This document shows positions 11,417-23,430 of a stretch of 64,000 nucleotides of DNA, piece after piece. The notes under the pieces were generated by a model. The model was not told where the DNA came from, made no database searches, and saw only the letters and a list, made by a program, of their open reading frames with translations. The stretch spans positions 1 through 64,000 of the forward strand of contig NW_026729188.1 of assembly GCF_030272615.1 (NCBI RefSeq), given 5' to 3'. Every line of letters starts with the position of its first letter. Position 1 is the stretch's first letter. Source of the stretch: Cryptomeria japonica. Its lineage: Eukaryota; Streptophyta; Pinopsida; Cupressales; Cupressaceae. A program made the translations under genes and the position numbers.

Positions 11417-12887
11417 GAGACTACAAGTGCGAAATTTGTAGTTTCACTTAAATCATCTTCACTCTTATTTTTTACTATGAGTTTGCACAATCCTTTCCCT
11501 CCTACCAAGTTTGTAGGTTTAATATCAATGTTAAATAATCTTGTACTTTGACGATCAATGTACTCCTTTCATTGAACCTAATCTCCTATTTAGTAAGAAT
11601 AATTTTCACTATTCCATCAAGAGCATACACAATTAAATATAATTTTAATATTTAAAATTGAGATTGATTAATCACCTTTACAGGAAAAAAGGTGTGTTTT
11701 CAACCAAATATACTATTTATAATGGCTTTTTGAAGAAGTTCTCTTGAATCTATTCCCCCATCATTTTTCTAAAGAATTATGATCGACATGATGTGGTCAG
11801 ATGCGTGGTGCTTTAAAACAATAAATTTGAATACCATGATGGACTAAAATAGGGGTATTGGCCATGTTACTTTTAAGGCCGTCAAATTCTTTTTTACATG
11901 GATAGATCTACTTGAATATGTCATATCCCTTTTAAAACCTGTTTATAATTTTTAGGTCATTCTTTAACTTCATAAAACTTCAAAGGGTGAATTAATTATA
12001 GTATCATCAAAAAGGTGACAAGATTATTATAGGGAGATTTTCGTTACAAGAGCATCATCAAAAAGAGCTATTAAGAAATTATAGTAGCTACCTACAAAAA
12101 TCACTATGAAACCCTCCATTTCAAGCACCCAATAAATAGGAGAGTCTGTGTATAAAACCATAAAATTATAGATGGGAAACCATGAGATAAACCACCCAAA
12201 GTGTGATGCCCAAAATCCAAAGCCAAAATTCCAATATGATTTAAGAGGCTATAAATATCATATTCCTTCCACCTATAATAAGCTCATCATGATCTACTCC
12301 CCCACATGGGTGCTTCACTGTCTCCAATCAAAAATAATTGATTATGCGCTAGAAGCAATCATAAGCTGGTCAAGCGTAACTCACTCTTACAAGGCTATTG
12401 TGCATATTAGATGAATTTACATTTCTATTTTGGGAAGCCCGTATTCTAGAGGTCGTAACTTCTGATACAAAAATTTGATTGAGATATTCTTTTTAAAATG
12501 ATAGAGCTTTGAGGGATATGTGTCTCGTTCATAAGAGAGCTAAGGAAAACCCATCTAGAATTATTTTTAAGTCAAAATATTAAATCTATTGACCAAAATT
12601 GAGATTCTATGTTCTCTAACTCAATTTTGTTTTTTGTATTATTAGCATTAGGATGCAAGTTCAAGACACCTTTCCTAAAAAACTTCCACATTTCAAACAC
12701 CTTGTAAGATAAAAGGTACTACAATCACTATTGACTAATTTTGCTAGGAAAAAATATTCCTTTAGACTAATGTCACCTTCTAAAATTCTCTACACTCACT
12801 ACACTTCGCGGCGCATTTGTAACATTTTGAGAAGAGTCAACTTTCTCAACCATCACCCTCTCATGCTCGACTGCCTAATAAAATGGT
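11417..12887. other. No gene seen (right end of unit 1)
   Basis: AT-rich. The longest frame is 80 codons (12172-12414) with no recognisable motif; it is not preserved in unit 2 and is treated as chance. Confidence 0.5.
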
Positions 12888-13665
12888 ATTGAACATCAAT
12901 GTTCTCAATACTCACATGAAAAATTGAGATATTTGTTGGATGTGTGCCATAATCTCTTCAACATCGATCTATAACAGCTCCTTAACTCAATCCCGCATAT
13001 GTGCAAAGTTAAATTTTATATTATACTTCTAGACTTACATTACATTAAGTGAGGCAAAAATGAGATTTCAAAACATGTGAGATGGAAAGTTCTAGATTAC
13101 CAAAGAAAAATTTCTTAAATAAAAACCTAAATGAAAAATGGAAATATCAATTTAAATAAAGAACTTGGTACCAGACGATGGATCTCCTTGCCCAAGATGT
13201 TATTGTGATGTATAAAAAACTTTAAAGGGCTTGCCTAGTTTTTATCCCACGTACAAAATAGGAGATAAGAACAAATAAAGTAGCAAAGCAAGGGAGACCA
13301 AATCATACAAAAATTAAAATTAACTAACTCAAATGATTAAAATAATGAAATAGAAATGAGAAGGTAGAGAAGAGATAATACCTTCGTGAGGTTGAATAAC
13401 CCCGAATAAAACCTACAATCAGGAAGAGATGAAATGTTGGGGCCCCTTAAGAGATCACAATGAATGGTTGAGCCCCGACTTTAGTTTCTCAACCTCCAAA
13501 GGAAGAGATGAAGATTAAAAAAGATGTGTCGTTTTATCCTCTGTGTTTCTAGGAGGTCGAATAATTCATAAAATCCCTGAATTCCACTCCCATGTCCACG
13601 GGGAGTCACAAACTAGTGTGTATATGTGTGGTCGAAAAGTTAGTGAAATCCCAAGGTGTCGAGTA

Positions 13666-13672
13666 CAACATA
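13666..13672. other. Microhomology deletion junction in unit 2
   Basis: CAACATA occurs once here, where the left arm (as in unit 1 up to 784) meets the right arm (as in unit 1 from 10655). A single shared 7-bp word at the join fits microhomology-mediated end joining or a replication template switch. Units 4-6 read CAAGATA at the left endpoint, so the event occurred on a unit-1/3-type sequence. Confidence 0.85.
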
Positions 13673-14141
13673 TTATTTATAGTGTCTCCTGTCATTACTT
13701 CTCTGAGAAAGTGGATTGCCTTATACTTTATATTCAAATCGCCTTGGACTTCTTATATCTCTGTCATCAATTAATTAACTATCTTTCTTGCAGATTTTAT
13801 AATTAAATCAACAGTGGTCTTCCAAATCTATCATGCGGCCAACAACCACCAGTTCTCCACCAGTCTAAACTAACCACATGCCGCACATTCCTCCTTCTCT
13901 ATATCTATTTATTGTAATATCCATGCTATTTCTTCTTCTCCACATGCCTAGGGAAATAAATTCAAAATTTTCTTCTTTGATCATGTACCACGCCTATTCA
14001 CAAATTTTACACAAGGACCTAATTCACTTCAACATTACCTCTATAAACTTCCATTTCCACTCAAATATTTATATACCATAATTTAGCTACAACTCACTCA
14101 TAGGATCAAAACCATTGCATGCTCTAATACCAAGTTAATAA

Positions 14142-14424
14142 TGTTGGAGACAACACAAATAATAGCAGATCACAAATTGTTTTTAGAAATAAAAGATATT
14201 AATTTATTTTGAATTTTTAAGGATAACTAGTAATGTGTTGTTCCACATTAGGCTTTTTAAAGGCTTGTATTTCTCATATAAGCACCTACCAGATCGTAAC
14301 TTCGCAACTAACCCGCTAACTTACAATTATTTATTTATTCTAAAACCTTACTAAAAAATAACTATTCATTAAGTACTCTAGCAGAAGTAAGCAATATTTA
14401 AGAATCATTTTCTTAAGTCCAACA
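14142..14424 (-). mobile_element. LTR remnant retained in unit 2
   Basis: Same LTR as 11132-11416 with TGTTGGA/TCCAACA ends and the adjacent primer-binding-site match at 14121-14132. Its partner LTR and most of the interior were removed by the large deletion. Old and broken. Confidence 0.6.
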
Positions 14425-17261
14425 GAGACTACAAGTGGGAAATTTTTAGTTTCACTTAAATCATCTTCACTCTTATTTTTTACTATGAGTTTGCACAATC
14501 CTTTCCCTCCTACCAAGTTTGTTGGTTTAATATCAATGTTAAATAATCTTGTACTTTGACGATCAATGTACTCCTTTCATTGAACCTAATCTCCTATTTA
14601 GTAAGAATAATTTTCACTATTCCATCAAGAGCATACACAATTAAATATAATTTTAATATTTAAAATTGAGACTGACTAATCACCTTTACAGGAAAAAAGG
14701 TGTGTTTTCAACCAAATATACTATTTATAATGGCTTTTTGAAGAAGTTCTCTTGAATCTATTCCCCCATCATTTTTCTAAAGAATTATGATCGACATGAT
14801 GTGGTCAGATGTGTGGTGCTTTAAAACAATAAATTTGAATACCATGATGGACTAAAATAGGGGTATTGGCCATGTTACTTTTAAGGCCGCCAAATTCTTT
14901 TTTACATAGATAGATCTACTTGAATATGTCATATCCCTTTTAAAACCTGTTTATAATTTTTAGGTCATTCGTTAACTTCATAAAACTTCAAAGGGTGAAT
15001 TAATTATAGTATCATCAAAAAGGTGACAAGATTATTATAGGGAGATTTTCGTTACAAGAGCATGATCAAAAAGAGCTATTAAGAAATTATAGTAGCTACC
15101 TACAAAAATCACTATGAAACCCTCCATTTCAAGCACCCAATAAATAGGAGAGTCTTTGTATGAAACCATAAAATTATAGATGGGAAACCATGAGATAGAC
15201 CACCCAAAGTGTGATGCCCAAAATCCAAAGCCAAAATTCCAATATGATTTAAGAGGCTATAAATATCATATTCCTTCCACCTATAATAAGCTCATCATGA
15301 TCTACTCCCCCACACGGGTGCTTCGCTGTCTCCAATAAAAAATAATTGATTATGCGCTAGAAGCAATCATAAGCTGGTCAAGCGTAACTCACTCTTACAA
15401 GGCTATTGTGCATATTAGATGAATTTACATTTCTATTTTGGGAAGCCCGTATTCTAGAGGTCGTAACTTCTGATACAAAAATTTGATTGAGATATTCTTT
15501 TTAAAATGATAGAGCTTTGAGGGATATGTGTCTCGTTCATAAGAGAGCTAAGGAAAACCCATCTAGAATTATTTTTAAGTCAAAATATTAAATCTATTGA
15601 CCAAAATTGAGATTCTATGTTCTCTAACTCAATTTTGTTTTTTGTATTATTAGCATTAGGATGCAAGTTCAAGACACCTTTCCTAAAAAACTTCCACATT
15701 TCAAACACCTTGTAAGATAAAAGGTACTACAATCACTATTGACTAATTTTGCTAGGAAAAAATATTCCTTTAGACTAATGTCACCTTCTAAAATTCTCTA
15801 CGCTCACTACACTTCGCAGCGCATTTGTAACATTTTGAGAAGAGTCAACTTTCTCAACCATCACCCTCTCATGCTCGACTGCCTAATAAAATGGTATTGA
15901 ACATCAATGTTCTCAATACTCACATGAAAAATTGAGATATTTGTTGGATGTGTGCCATAACCTCTTCAACATCGATCTATAACAGCTCCTTAACTCAGTC
16001 CCGCATATGTGCAAAGTTAAATTTTATATTATACTTCTAGACTTACATTACATTAAGTGAGCCAAAAATGAGATTTCAAAACATGTGAGATGGAAAGTTC
16101 TAGATTACCAAAGAAAAATTTCTTAAATAAAAACCTAAATGAAAAATGGAAATATCAATTTAAATAAAGAACTTGGTACCAGACGATGGATCTCCTTGCC
16201 CAAGATGTTATGGTGATGTATCAAAAACTTTAAAGGGCTTGCCTAGTTTTTATCCCACGTACAAAATAGGAGATAAGAACAAATAAAGTCGCAAAGCAAG
16301 GGAGACCAAATCATACAAAAATTAAAATTAACTCACTCAAATGATAAAAATAATGAAATAGAAATGAGAAGGTAGAGAAGAGATAATACCTTCGTGAGTT
16401 GAATAACCCCGAATAAAACCGACAATCAGGAAGAGATGAAATGTTGGGGCCCCTTAAGAGATCACAATGAATGGTTGAGCCCCTACTTTAGTTTCTCAAC
16501 CTCCAAAGGAAGAGATGAAGATTAAAAAAGATGTGTCGTTTTATCCTCTGTGTTTCTAGGAGGTCGAATAATTCATAAAATCCCTGAATTCCACTCCCAT
16601 GTCCACGGGGAGTCACAAACTAGTGTGTATATGTGTGGTCGAAAAGTTAGTGAAATCCCAAGGTGTCGAGTACAACATAGGATTTAATGCTGATGGATAA
16701 AAGTACATGAGAAGAATGAGAACTAATCTATAAAAATAACAAGACCAAATTCACCTCAACTCTTTGGAGAAGCCAAGGCGACCAAGTAGGTTGTAGAGCG
16801 TTGCAACAACCTTCAAGAGAGTGTTATAAACGATAGCATATTCGCAAGAAGATTAAAATGCTCAAGATTGTTGCAGTGTGATTTTGATATGAAACATTTA
16901 GGGGATGACAAATATATCTTTGACATGGAAATCAATATAGATTGAGTTCAAGATTAATTTTTCTTAGTTATGGTATGCATGTGGAGGCTATTTTGTAGTG
17001 GTTATATGTGCATGAGTGCAATTTGGTGATTATTCCTTTTCCTGTCGATCATAATTAGTCTTTGAATCAATGTCCTAGGTTAGATAATGATTTTCATATA
17101 TTTAATATTTACCTCTCTAACATTTTTGTAATGACATACATTGGAAAATGGACACCCATGGGATCTTGGTAGGAATTATTTAGTTATTATTTTTTTTTTT
17201 ATTGGTAAATTATTTGGTTATTATTATTCTCTAGGATACTTTAGATATTGTTAAGACCATA

Positions 17262-17496
17262 CCTTTTTTTTATAAAAACAAGTCAGGAATACATAAACGT
17301 TGGCATGTTTTCCTTTGTATAGCATATTACAACGATTTGAGTAAGCATACACCCAAACCACAAGTCGCCTTCGGCTAAGCAGCCACGTACACTGGGATCC
17401 AGTCCATAAGGGATTGACCCTGTTGCGAAGGCCTTGGTGCATGGATTCTATATCACACACCATCGTCCTCACCAATTGAGCTACAACCCTTTGGCA
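17262..17496 (-). mobile_element. tRNA-derived SINE, unit 3
   Basis: Orthologous to the unit 1 SINE, with the same flanking duplications (17251-17261 and 17497-17507). It shares with unit 1 the 18-bp loss that removes the B box region. Confidence 0.75.
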
Positions 17497-18024
17497 TTAA
17501 AACCATATTGAATAGGGTAGGTTACATAAATGTGAATGTCGATGCTGGGAGTTATAGCCATTGTTTGTCATAAGATAAATTGGCATTTTTCTTATGAATC
17601 GTTTGGGAGATATATTTGTGAGAGTGGAGCATCTTGTCACAATGGTGGGTGGCTCAGTCGCTTCCATCTTGATGATGGTGTGATGGTATTAAAGAGTGGT
17701 GACTATTGGGGTTATCTGTTCAGATTACGGGAATTGTTTGTCATCTTTTAAATGATTTAGATTAACTTCCACCTCCTGAAGATAGCATAGAGATTTAAGG
17801 CCTTCCCTTTCAAGTATACATAAAAGAAAAGAAATCTAATCTTAGATAAAAGGAGAATTATTATTGTCAGCTAAATTAATCGGCTGTCCAGAACATAAGG
17901 CTCCTGTGTTATCTTCCAAATAACTTAATTCGGCTTTAAAGAAAAAAGACATTGTCAATAAAAAGTTAAATATTCAAAACGTAGACTGCTTGGTCATTTT
18001 TCTAAATAATTTAAATTCACTTAC

Positions 18025-18148
18025 CACTTCGTGAGCCAGATCCAGATGTTCGTGATTGAGACCTAGGAACGAAGGCAAAGGCACGGCCAGTACCATAGCC
18101 ATCTCACTAGCCAGCATCTCCTGAGCCCACACAAGTTCCGGTTCCAGG
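18025..18148 (-). pseudogene. Decayed glycine-rich exon fragment, unit 3
   Basis: Same Gly-X frame, paired stops and splice donor as in unit 1. Confidence 0.33.
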
Positions 18149-18415
18149 GCCAGCAGCGACTTCGTTGCTTACCCAGTTTCTGTTGATCCGATTGGTTAAT
18201 CAGTCCTATCACCCGCTGTAGTATTCAATTATTCAAAAACCTATTGTCATCTTCAAAACGAGTTAAATTGACTTTATAATTAAAAAAATACAAGCAGATC
18301 ATCAAAAATCCAAGAATAAACAGTTTCTTTGGAAAAGCTAAATACTCTCCTAATCTCTGTTTCGCTCGCAGTTGTTAAGATACACGTTTAATTCATTTCA
18401 CGTTTATATGCAAGA

Positions 18416-18560
18416 CTTATCCGCAGACCAGGCCGATAACGATAAGTCGTCTATCATATTCATTGAATCTGCGGCATCGCAGACCACGTAGGTCGTCTAT
18501 CGTGTTCGTGTTAATTGCTTAGCTCAGTCACATTCCTTCCTGATGTGCATCTATATAAAG
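18416..18560 (+). promoter_or_regulatory. ACC oxidase core promoter, unit 3
   Basis: TATATAA at 18552-18558, 113 bp before the ATG. Both copies of the CGCAGACCA/GTCGTCTATC module are kept. Confidence 0.6.
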
Positions 18561-18664
18561 AGCTGCGCGCACCACAGCATTGCATAAAAGTAGTAACCAG
18601 TAACCAGCAGCCCGTTTCTTCTACTCCTTTTCAAGAGAACTTGTAGTGCAAATTTATAAGGAAA

Positions 18665-19859
18665 ATGGGCGTTCCAGTGATTGACATGAAAAACATAGAC
18701 GGAGGAGACAGAGAGGTGATCATGGCTGAAATAGCCAAGGCCTGCGAGAGTACTGGTTTCTTTCAGGTGAAAAACACAACTGATCATATTTTCTCATGTG
18801 CAAAACTTACTAATTATAGAGAAAACAGAGTTGAAGTGATTTCGTTTTGTGTTTGCAGCTTTTGAACCATGGCATAGAGCATGAACTCATGGACCGTGTA
18901 AAGAAAGTTTGCTCGGAGCATTACAAGCTTAACAGAGAGCAGAGCTTCAATGCCTCTTTGCCTGTAAGGTTGTTGAGCAACGCTCTTGACAGCGATAACG
19001 CTGATAAGATCGAGAACGTTGATTGGGAAGATGTTATTCAAATACATGAGATGCAGGAGACCAATTCATGGCCTTCCCAACCCAGTGATTTCAAGTACAA
19101 CAACTCAACTATTTTGTGCACAATTCAAACGTTTCTATAAATATAGAATAGAAAAAATTAATATGAGCATGATCTATATACAAGCGTTTCTGGTTTCTGG
19201 ATATCGAAAAACAAAATACTAAGACATTATATTGCATTTTTCTCAGGGAAACTATCCAGGAGTTTCGAAACAAGATATTTTCATTGACAGAAAAGCTGTT
19301 GGAAGTAATAAGTTTGAATCTGGGGCTAGAGAAAGAGTACCTGAAAGAGGCATTTGCGGGAGGAGAGAAGCCCTTCTTCGGCACCAAAGTGAGCCATTAT
19401 CCTCCTTGCCCTAGACCGGACCTCATCAAGGGCATCCGTGCACACACAGATGCAGGTGGCCTCATTCTCTTATACCAAGACGATCAAGTGTCCGGTTTGC
19501 AGGTCCTCAATGATGGCACTTGGGTTGACGTGCAACCCATTCCATACGCAATAGTTGTTGACATTGGGGACCAGTTGGAAGCCATCACTAACGGCAAATA
19601 CACCAGCGCATGGCATCGCATTCTACCCACTAAGAATGGCAACCGTTTCTCAGTGGCATCGTTTTATAATCCCTCATATAATGCCAAGGTCTATCCCGCA
19701 TCTCAACTTACTGCTCAGACCGGTGATGAATTATCGGTTTATCCAGAGTATCCAGAGTATCTGTTTGGAGACTACATGCAGGTTTACAGCCACCAGAAAT
19801 ATGAAGCCAAAGAGCCACGATTCGAAGCTATGAGGATTGTGAATGTAGAATGCCAATAG
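18665..19859 (+). CDS. ACO: ACC oxidase, unit 3 copy
   Basis: Ethylene-forming Fe(II)/ascorbate oxidase. Exons 18665-18766, 18859-19094 and 19247-19859; introns GT-AG, phases 0 and 2; 316 residues. The ATG opens the expected MGVPVIDM start, matching the N-terminus of the family. All expected catalytic residues are present: His179/Asp181/His236 for iron, Lys160, Arg177, Gln190, Arg246 and Ser248 (NRFS), Arg304 in PRFEAM. Cys52, Ser53 and Gly158 are the forms shared by four of the five copies, with the family-typical FFGTKVS. It looks fully functional. Its predicted protein is identical to those of units 4, 5 and 6. No neighbour suggests another role. Confidence 0.95.
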
Positions 19860-21435
19860 AATAGAGCTCTATTTACCTCCTCCTCTCCTATTTCTGTTTC
19901 TGTGGCTACTGTCTTCCATCCATTTTGATATTCCTCGTAATGTATTCCATCCATTTAAGGAATCTTTTCATCCATATATATGAATTTTTATCTATATATA
20001 TCAAAGTGTTGTTTTATATAATTATAAAAGTGTTTCTTATAAAAAGATTCGTATATTGAGTTGTAGTTTGAACTCTTATATTTATCGATGTTTTTCTCTC
20101 ACATAGAATTATCATAGCTAAGAACTGTGTTAGAACATTAAAATAGAAAGCATTCGTAATAATAATAGAATAGTTAACTCGTATAATCGAACATAAAAGT
20201 AATATTATAGGTTTCCAATCATGATGCTTTGTTTATATATCGAAAATTGAAATACGACTCGCAAATGCAGCCTCTCAGTATATTTCAAAGTTGAATATGA
20301 CTGAAGAATGCAACCTCCCGTTATGTTTTAAATGCAGATATAACTAGCACATATATTCTAAACAAGACATCATTGCCATTAAACGTAACATAACAAAATA
20401 TGCAAAGATAATTTCACACTAGACATAAGAAATTGAAATGAAACTATTAATTTCTCTACATTCTCAAAAGTTCAAGACCTTCTATTTTTCATGGCCACTT
20501 CAATACCTTCTATCATACTCGAGCACTACACTTTTAAGGGAAATATATCTCTTTCTTCCACAATTGCCCACCTACCCTTTATTTTGGGTTTATAAGTGCT
20601 TTGGAAACAAAACACAATTAATTCTCTAGTGAACAACACAAGAAACTATTCCATTACAAGCATTCTAGGATAGGAATTTTATAATCAAATACTAACTCTT
20701 CTTCTAACTTCAACAAGCATACAGTTGTCGTGAAATTTGGTCAAACAGCTGACATTGTTTGGCTGTAGGCGAGCATTATTTACACCAATTTATGAAGCAC
20801 ATGATGAACAATGTCTGTACATGTCGACTCTCAAATAAAAATGTCTCCTCTTCTACTATTCAGTGGTTTGTACAATCACTACACTAACATGCAAGAACAT
20901 CTACTATTAAGTAAAGATTCTAAATAAGCACGAACATATTTAGTGAGTCAAGTCTATCTTAATCATCAAAATCCATCATCCACGTATAGAGTAATACCAA
21001 AACTTAAGGGATATATTCTCTTGATCATACCTATGGATATAATTATGCCTTAATTTCCAACTTGGATAGTTTCTATTCCTTGTGAATTCCACAACAAAAA
21101 CTAATTGGTGTACGACTTGATTCTTTATCCTATCTAGTGATCCAATAATATCTTATATAATATAAAATTATTCTAAACATGCCCACGAGAGATAATAATA
21201 GATTCGAAGTTTGATCCATCGAATCCATCAGACAATCCTTGAGTTTCTAAGCACAATCACGCATGCCTATTTTCGGTAGCATCTCCCTTACCAATACCGC
21301 CATCAACCGATTTTCCTATATAAATATTCATATCTGTGTATCATTCCACAAAGCAAAGGCGCAATAATTGATGGATTGATTACCTTGGTTGGTTCAGTGT
21401 ACTTCATACATGTCGGCACCCTATTTAGTCATGTC

Positions 21436-22149
21436 TCAATTGTGGCCTATTCTATGTAGGAGTGTATATTTTTCCCTTGTCGTCTCATTATTGATAAACC
21501 TTTCGATAGATTTACTATTTTGCATTCTGTCATGTCCTTCATAACGCACCTCAACCTTTCTCTTCTCCAGTTGGGGGCCCCCTTCTGCTCCGCTTTGTTT
21601 TCGTTCGTTTTTCTTTTCTTTCCTTGTCTGTGTTGTTGTCTTTTTTTTGTCTTGTGTTTTGGAGTCCCGAAACTCCGAGGTCCTGAACTTCTCCTTCGGA
21701 TCTTCGGACTCCCAGGCTTCCTCCGTGTCCTTGAATATTCTTTCCCTTTGTTTTCTTCGAAATTCCAGGATCTCGGAGTTCCGAGTTTGGAAGAGTTCTT
21801 CCATTTCTCGAAACCTCGGAGTACGAGGTTCTCGGGTTTCGCTGTTTGTTTGTTTAGTGTTTGCATTATTTCGGACATCTGGGTTTTCAAGGTTATGGTG
21901 GCCTCTAGCTTCCCCACACCCCGAGATCTCGAAATCCTAGGTTTTCGTCCTTCTTCGTTGCTTAGGGATTTCATGATTTCGGGATCCCAGGAACCTCAGG
22001 AACTTAGTTTCCCAAGTTCCCAGTTCCTCGAACTCTAAAGTCATGTGTTTTGTTTGTTCATTGTGCGTCTTTGGTTGTCGTGCGTGTGCTTTCGTCTTGG
22101 TGTCACCGCGTGTTGTCTCTTCAAAAGTGTATCTCAAAAAACTGATCAA
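21436..22149 (-). other. GC-richer palindrome-rich island, unit 3
   Basis: Equivalent of the unit 1 island. The minus-strand frame that is continuous in unit 1 is divided here into shorter frames, because a Gln codon (CAG) reads TAG in units 3-6. The plus-strand 172-codon frame (21520-22038) keeps its length. No known domain. Confidence 0.4.
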
Positions 22150-22356
22150 ATGCCTTTGAGTATGTCAAAATAATTATGTGTTTCTTTATTCATTTGGAGA
22201 AATTTAATTTTAATTTGGAAAAATCCAATAGCTCTCATTTCGATGTGATTGCGACAACCCAAATATCACCAAAGACCATATTTTCTCTCCCTCCCACTCC
22301 TCCCACCCACCCCTGCAATGGCGTCTACCTATTCCTAATGTCATCTTTTTGTTAAT

Positions 22357-23430
22357 ATCATTGACTATCTTTTGAATAATGGTTGTGAGATTCCTGTTAT
22401 TTTTCCATTTTTCACTATCGTTGACTATCTTGTGAACAATGGTTGTGAGATTCGTGTTGCTTGACCATGACCTTGTGGTTGTAATCGTATGTATGTAAAT
22501 GTGTGATGATGCATATAATAAAATACCTTAATGCTACATACAATGTCTAATGAATGTGAATTGTTTAAATATTACCACGGTGAAAATGATGATAACAAAT
22601 GGATGTAATAATCTCGACAATGACCTTTTACATGTAGAAAGAACCAAAAATAATTCAAAAGAACTATTGCAAATTCCATTGTGTTGTAGAGTCAAAACTT
22701 TACAATGCTATTTAGAAAAAATGACTTGAGATAAAACTCGAGAATCAAGGCAAACATAAATATATAAAAGCGCATAAAGCTCAATCGCCTATGGTATACT
22801 ACATGACACGACCTATTTTACTATTAGAATACCTTCAAGTATTATCTATTATAAGGAGAGGAAATTTGAGTAACACCAAGATATGTCAATTAATAGATGA
22901 TTCTAGAAAAATATTTATGGATTTCGATCTGGACCATGCAAAGATAATCAAACATCCTTTGACTACCTCTAAGTTCTCTTCTCTTATCTCGTAATAACAC
23001 AAAGTCCCTAACTACAAACTCTCTATTCTAATCTCTTCCATTAAACATTTATTTAAAATGTTCTTAATATTTTTAATCCTGTCTACCGCTATTTTCTTTA
23101 TCTCTTCTTTCCTAGTCAAAGATGTGATCCCTTTTCCCTAATGATTATTCAAATTACTAATCTTTGATGACAGTTGCTATTCGTATTCCAACAAATTTCA
23201 ATGGTATGTGAAGCTTACTACCGATCTCATAAGCAATTTTAATTTGAAAAACTGTGATCTCTTTCTATTGTGATTGTGTCTACCCCAAGAACATCAAATA
23301 TCCTCTTTTTTTTTTTCTATTTTTTGTTATTATCATTTACTATCTTGAGCATAATGGTTGTGAGATTTTTGTTTCTTGATCATTACCCTGTGGGTGTAAG
23401 CCAATGAATTTAAATATGCAAGGCTACATA
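22357..23430. repeat. 0.9-kb degenerate repeat, reduced, unit 3
   Basis: Only the start of the first copy remains, joined at 22398/22399 to the tail end of that copy, followed by one complete copy (22417-23331) and the short third start (23332). Relative to unit 1, 811 bp are missing. The join keeps a shared TT only. Confidence 0.8.

Larger units (their letters stand above)
1..12887 (+). repeat. Array unit 1 (full, most diverged)
   Basis: Longest unit. It differs from units 3-6 by scattered substitutions throughout, retains an 811-bp segment (6503-7313) absent from them, lacks 18 bp of the SINE that units 4-6 have, and has a shorter TG tract. It carries an ACC oxidase gene at 2769-3963. Confidence 0.95.
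12888..15895 (+). repeat. Array unit 2 (internally deleted, no gene)
   Basis: This 3,008-bp unit matches unit 1 positions 1-784 and then jumps to the equivalent of 10655-12887. The SINE, the ACC oxidase gene, the GC island, the 0.9-kb repeats and one LTR are missing. The join at 13666-13672 is the 7-bp word CAACATA, present at both parental endpoints (778-784 and 10655-10661 in unit 1), so about 9.88 kb was removed. No gene remains. What is left is the left-end sequence of the unit, the upstream LTR (14142-14424) and the featureless right end. It has its own private substitutions, so it is not a very recent derivative of a neighbour. Confidence 0.95.

Noticed and set aside
8858-11426. TACAA at 8858-8862 and 11422-11426 as a 5-bp target duplication for the LTR element
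   Set aside because: The right-hand copy starts five bases beyond the LTR end, so it does not abut the element and is probably chance.
12172-12414. 80-codon open frame repeated in units 1, 3, 4, 5 and 6
   Set aside because: No recognisable motif, AT-rich codons, and not preserved in unit 2. Its presence in the other units follows from recent duplication, not selection.
13543-13806. 87-codon frame spanning the unit 2 deletion join
   Set aside because: Created by the deletion, with no domain or promoter. A chance fusion of non-coding arms.
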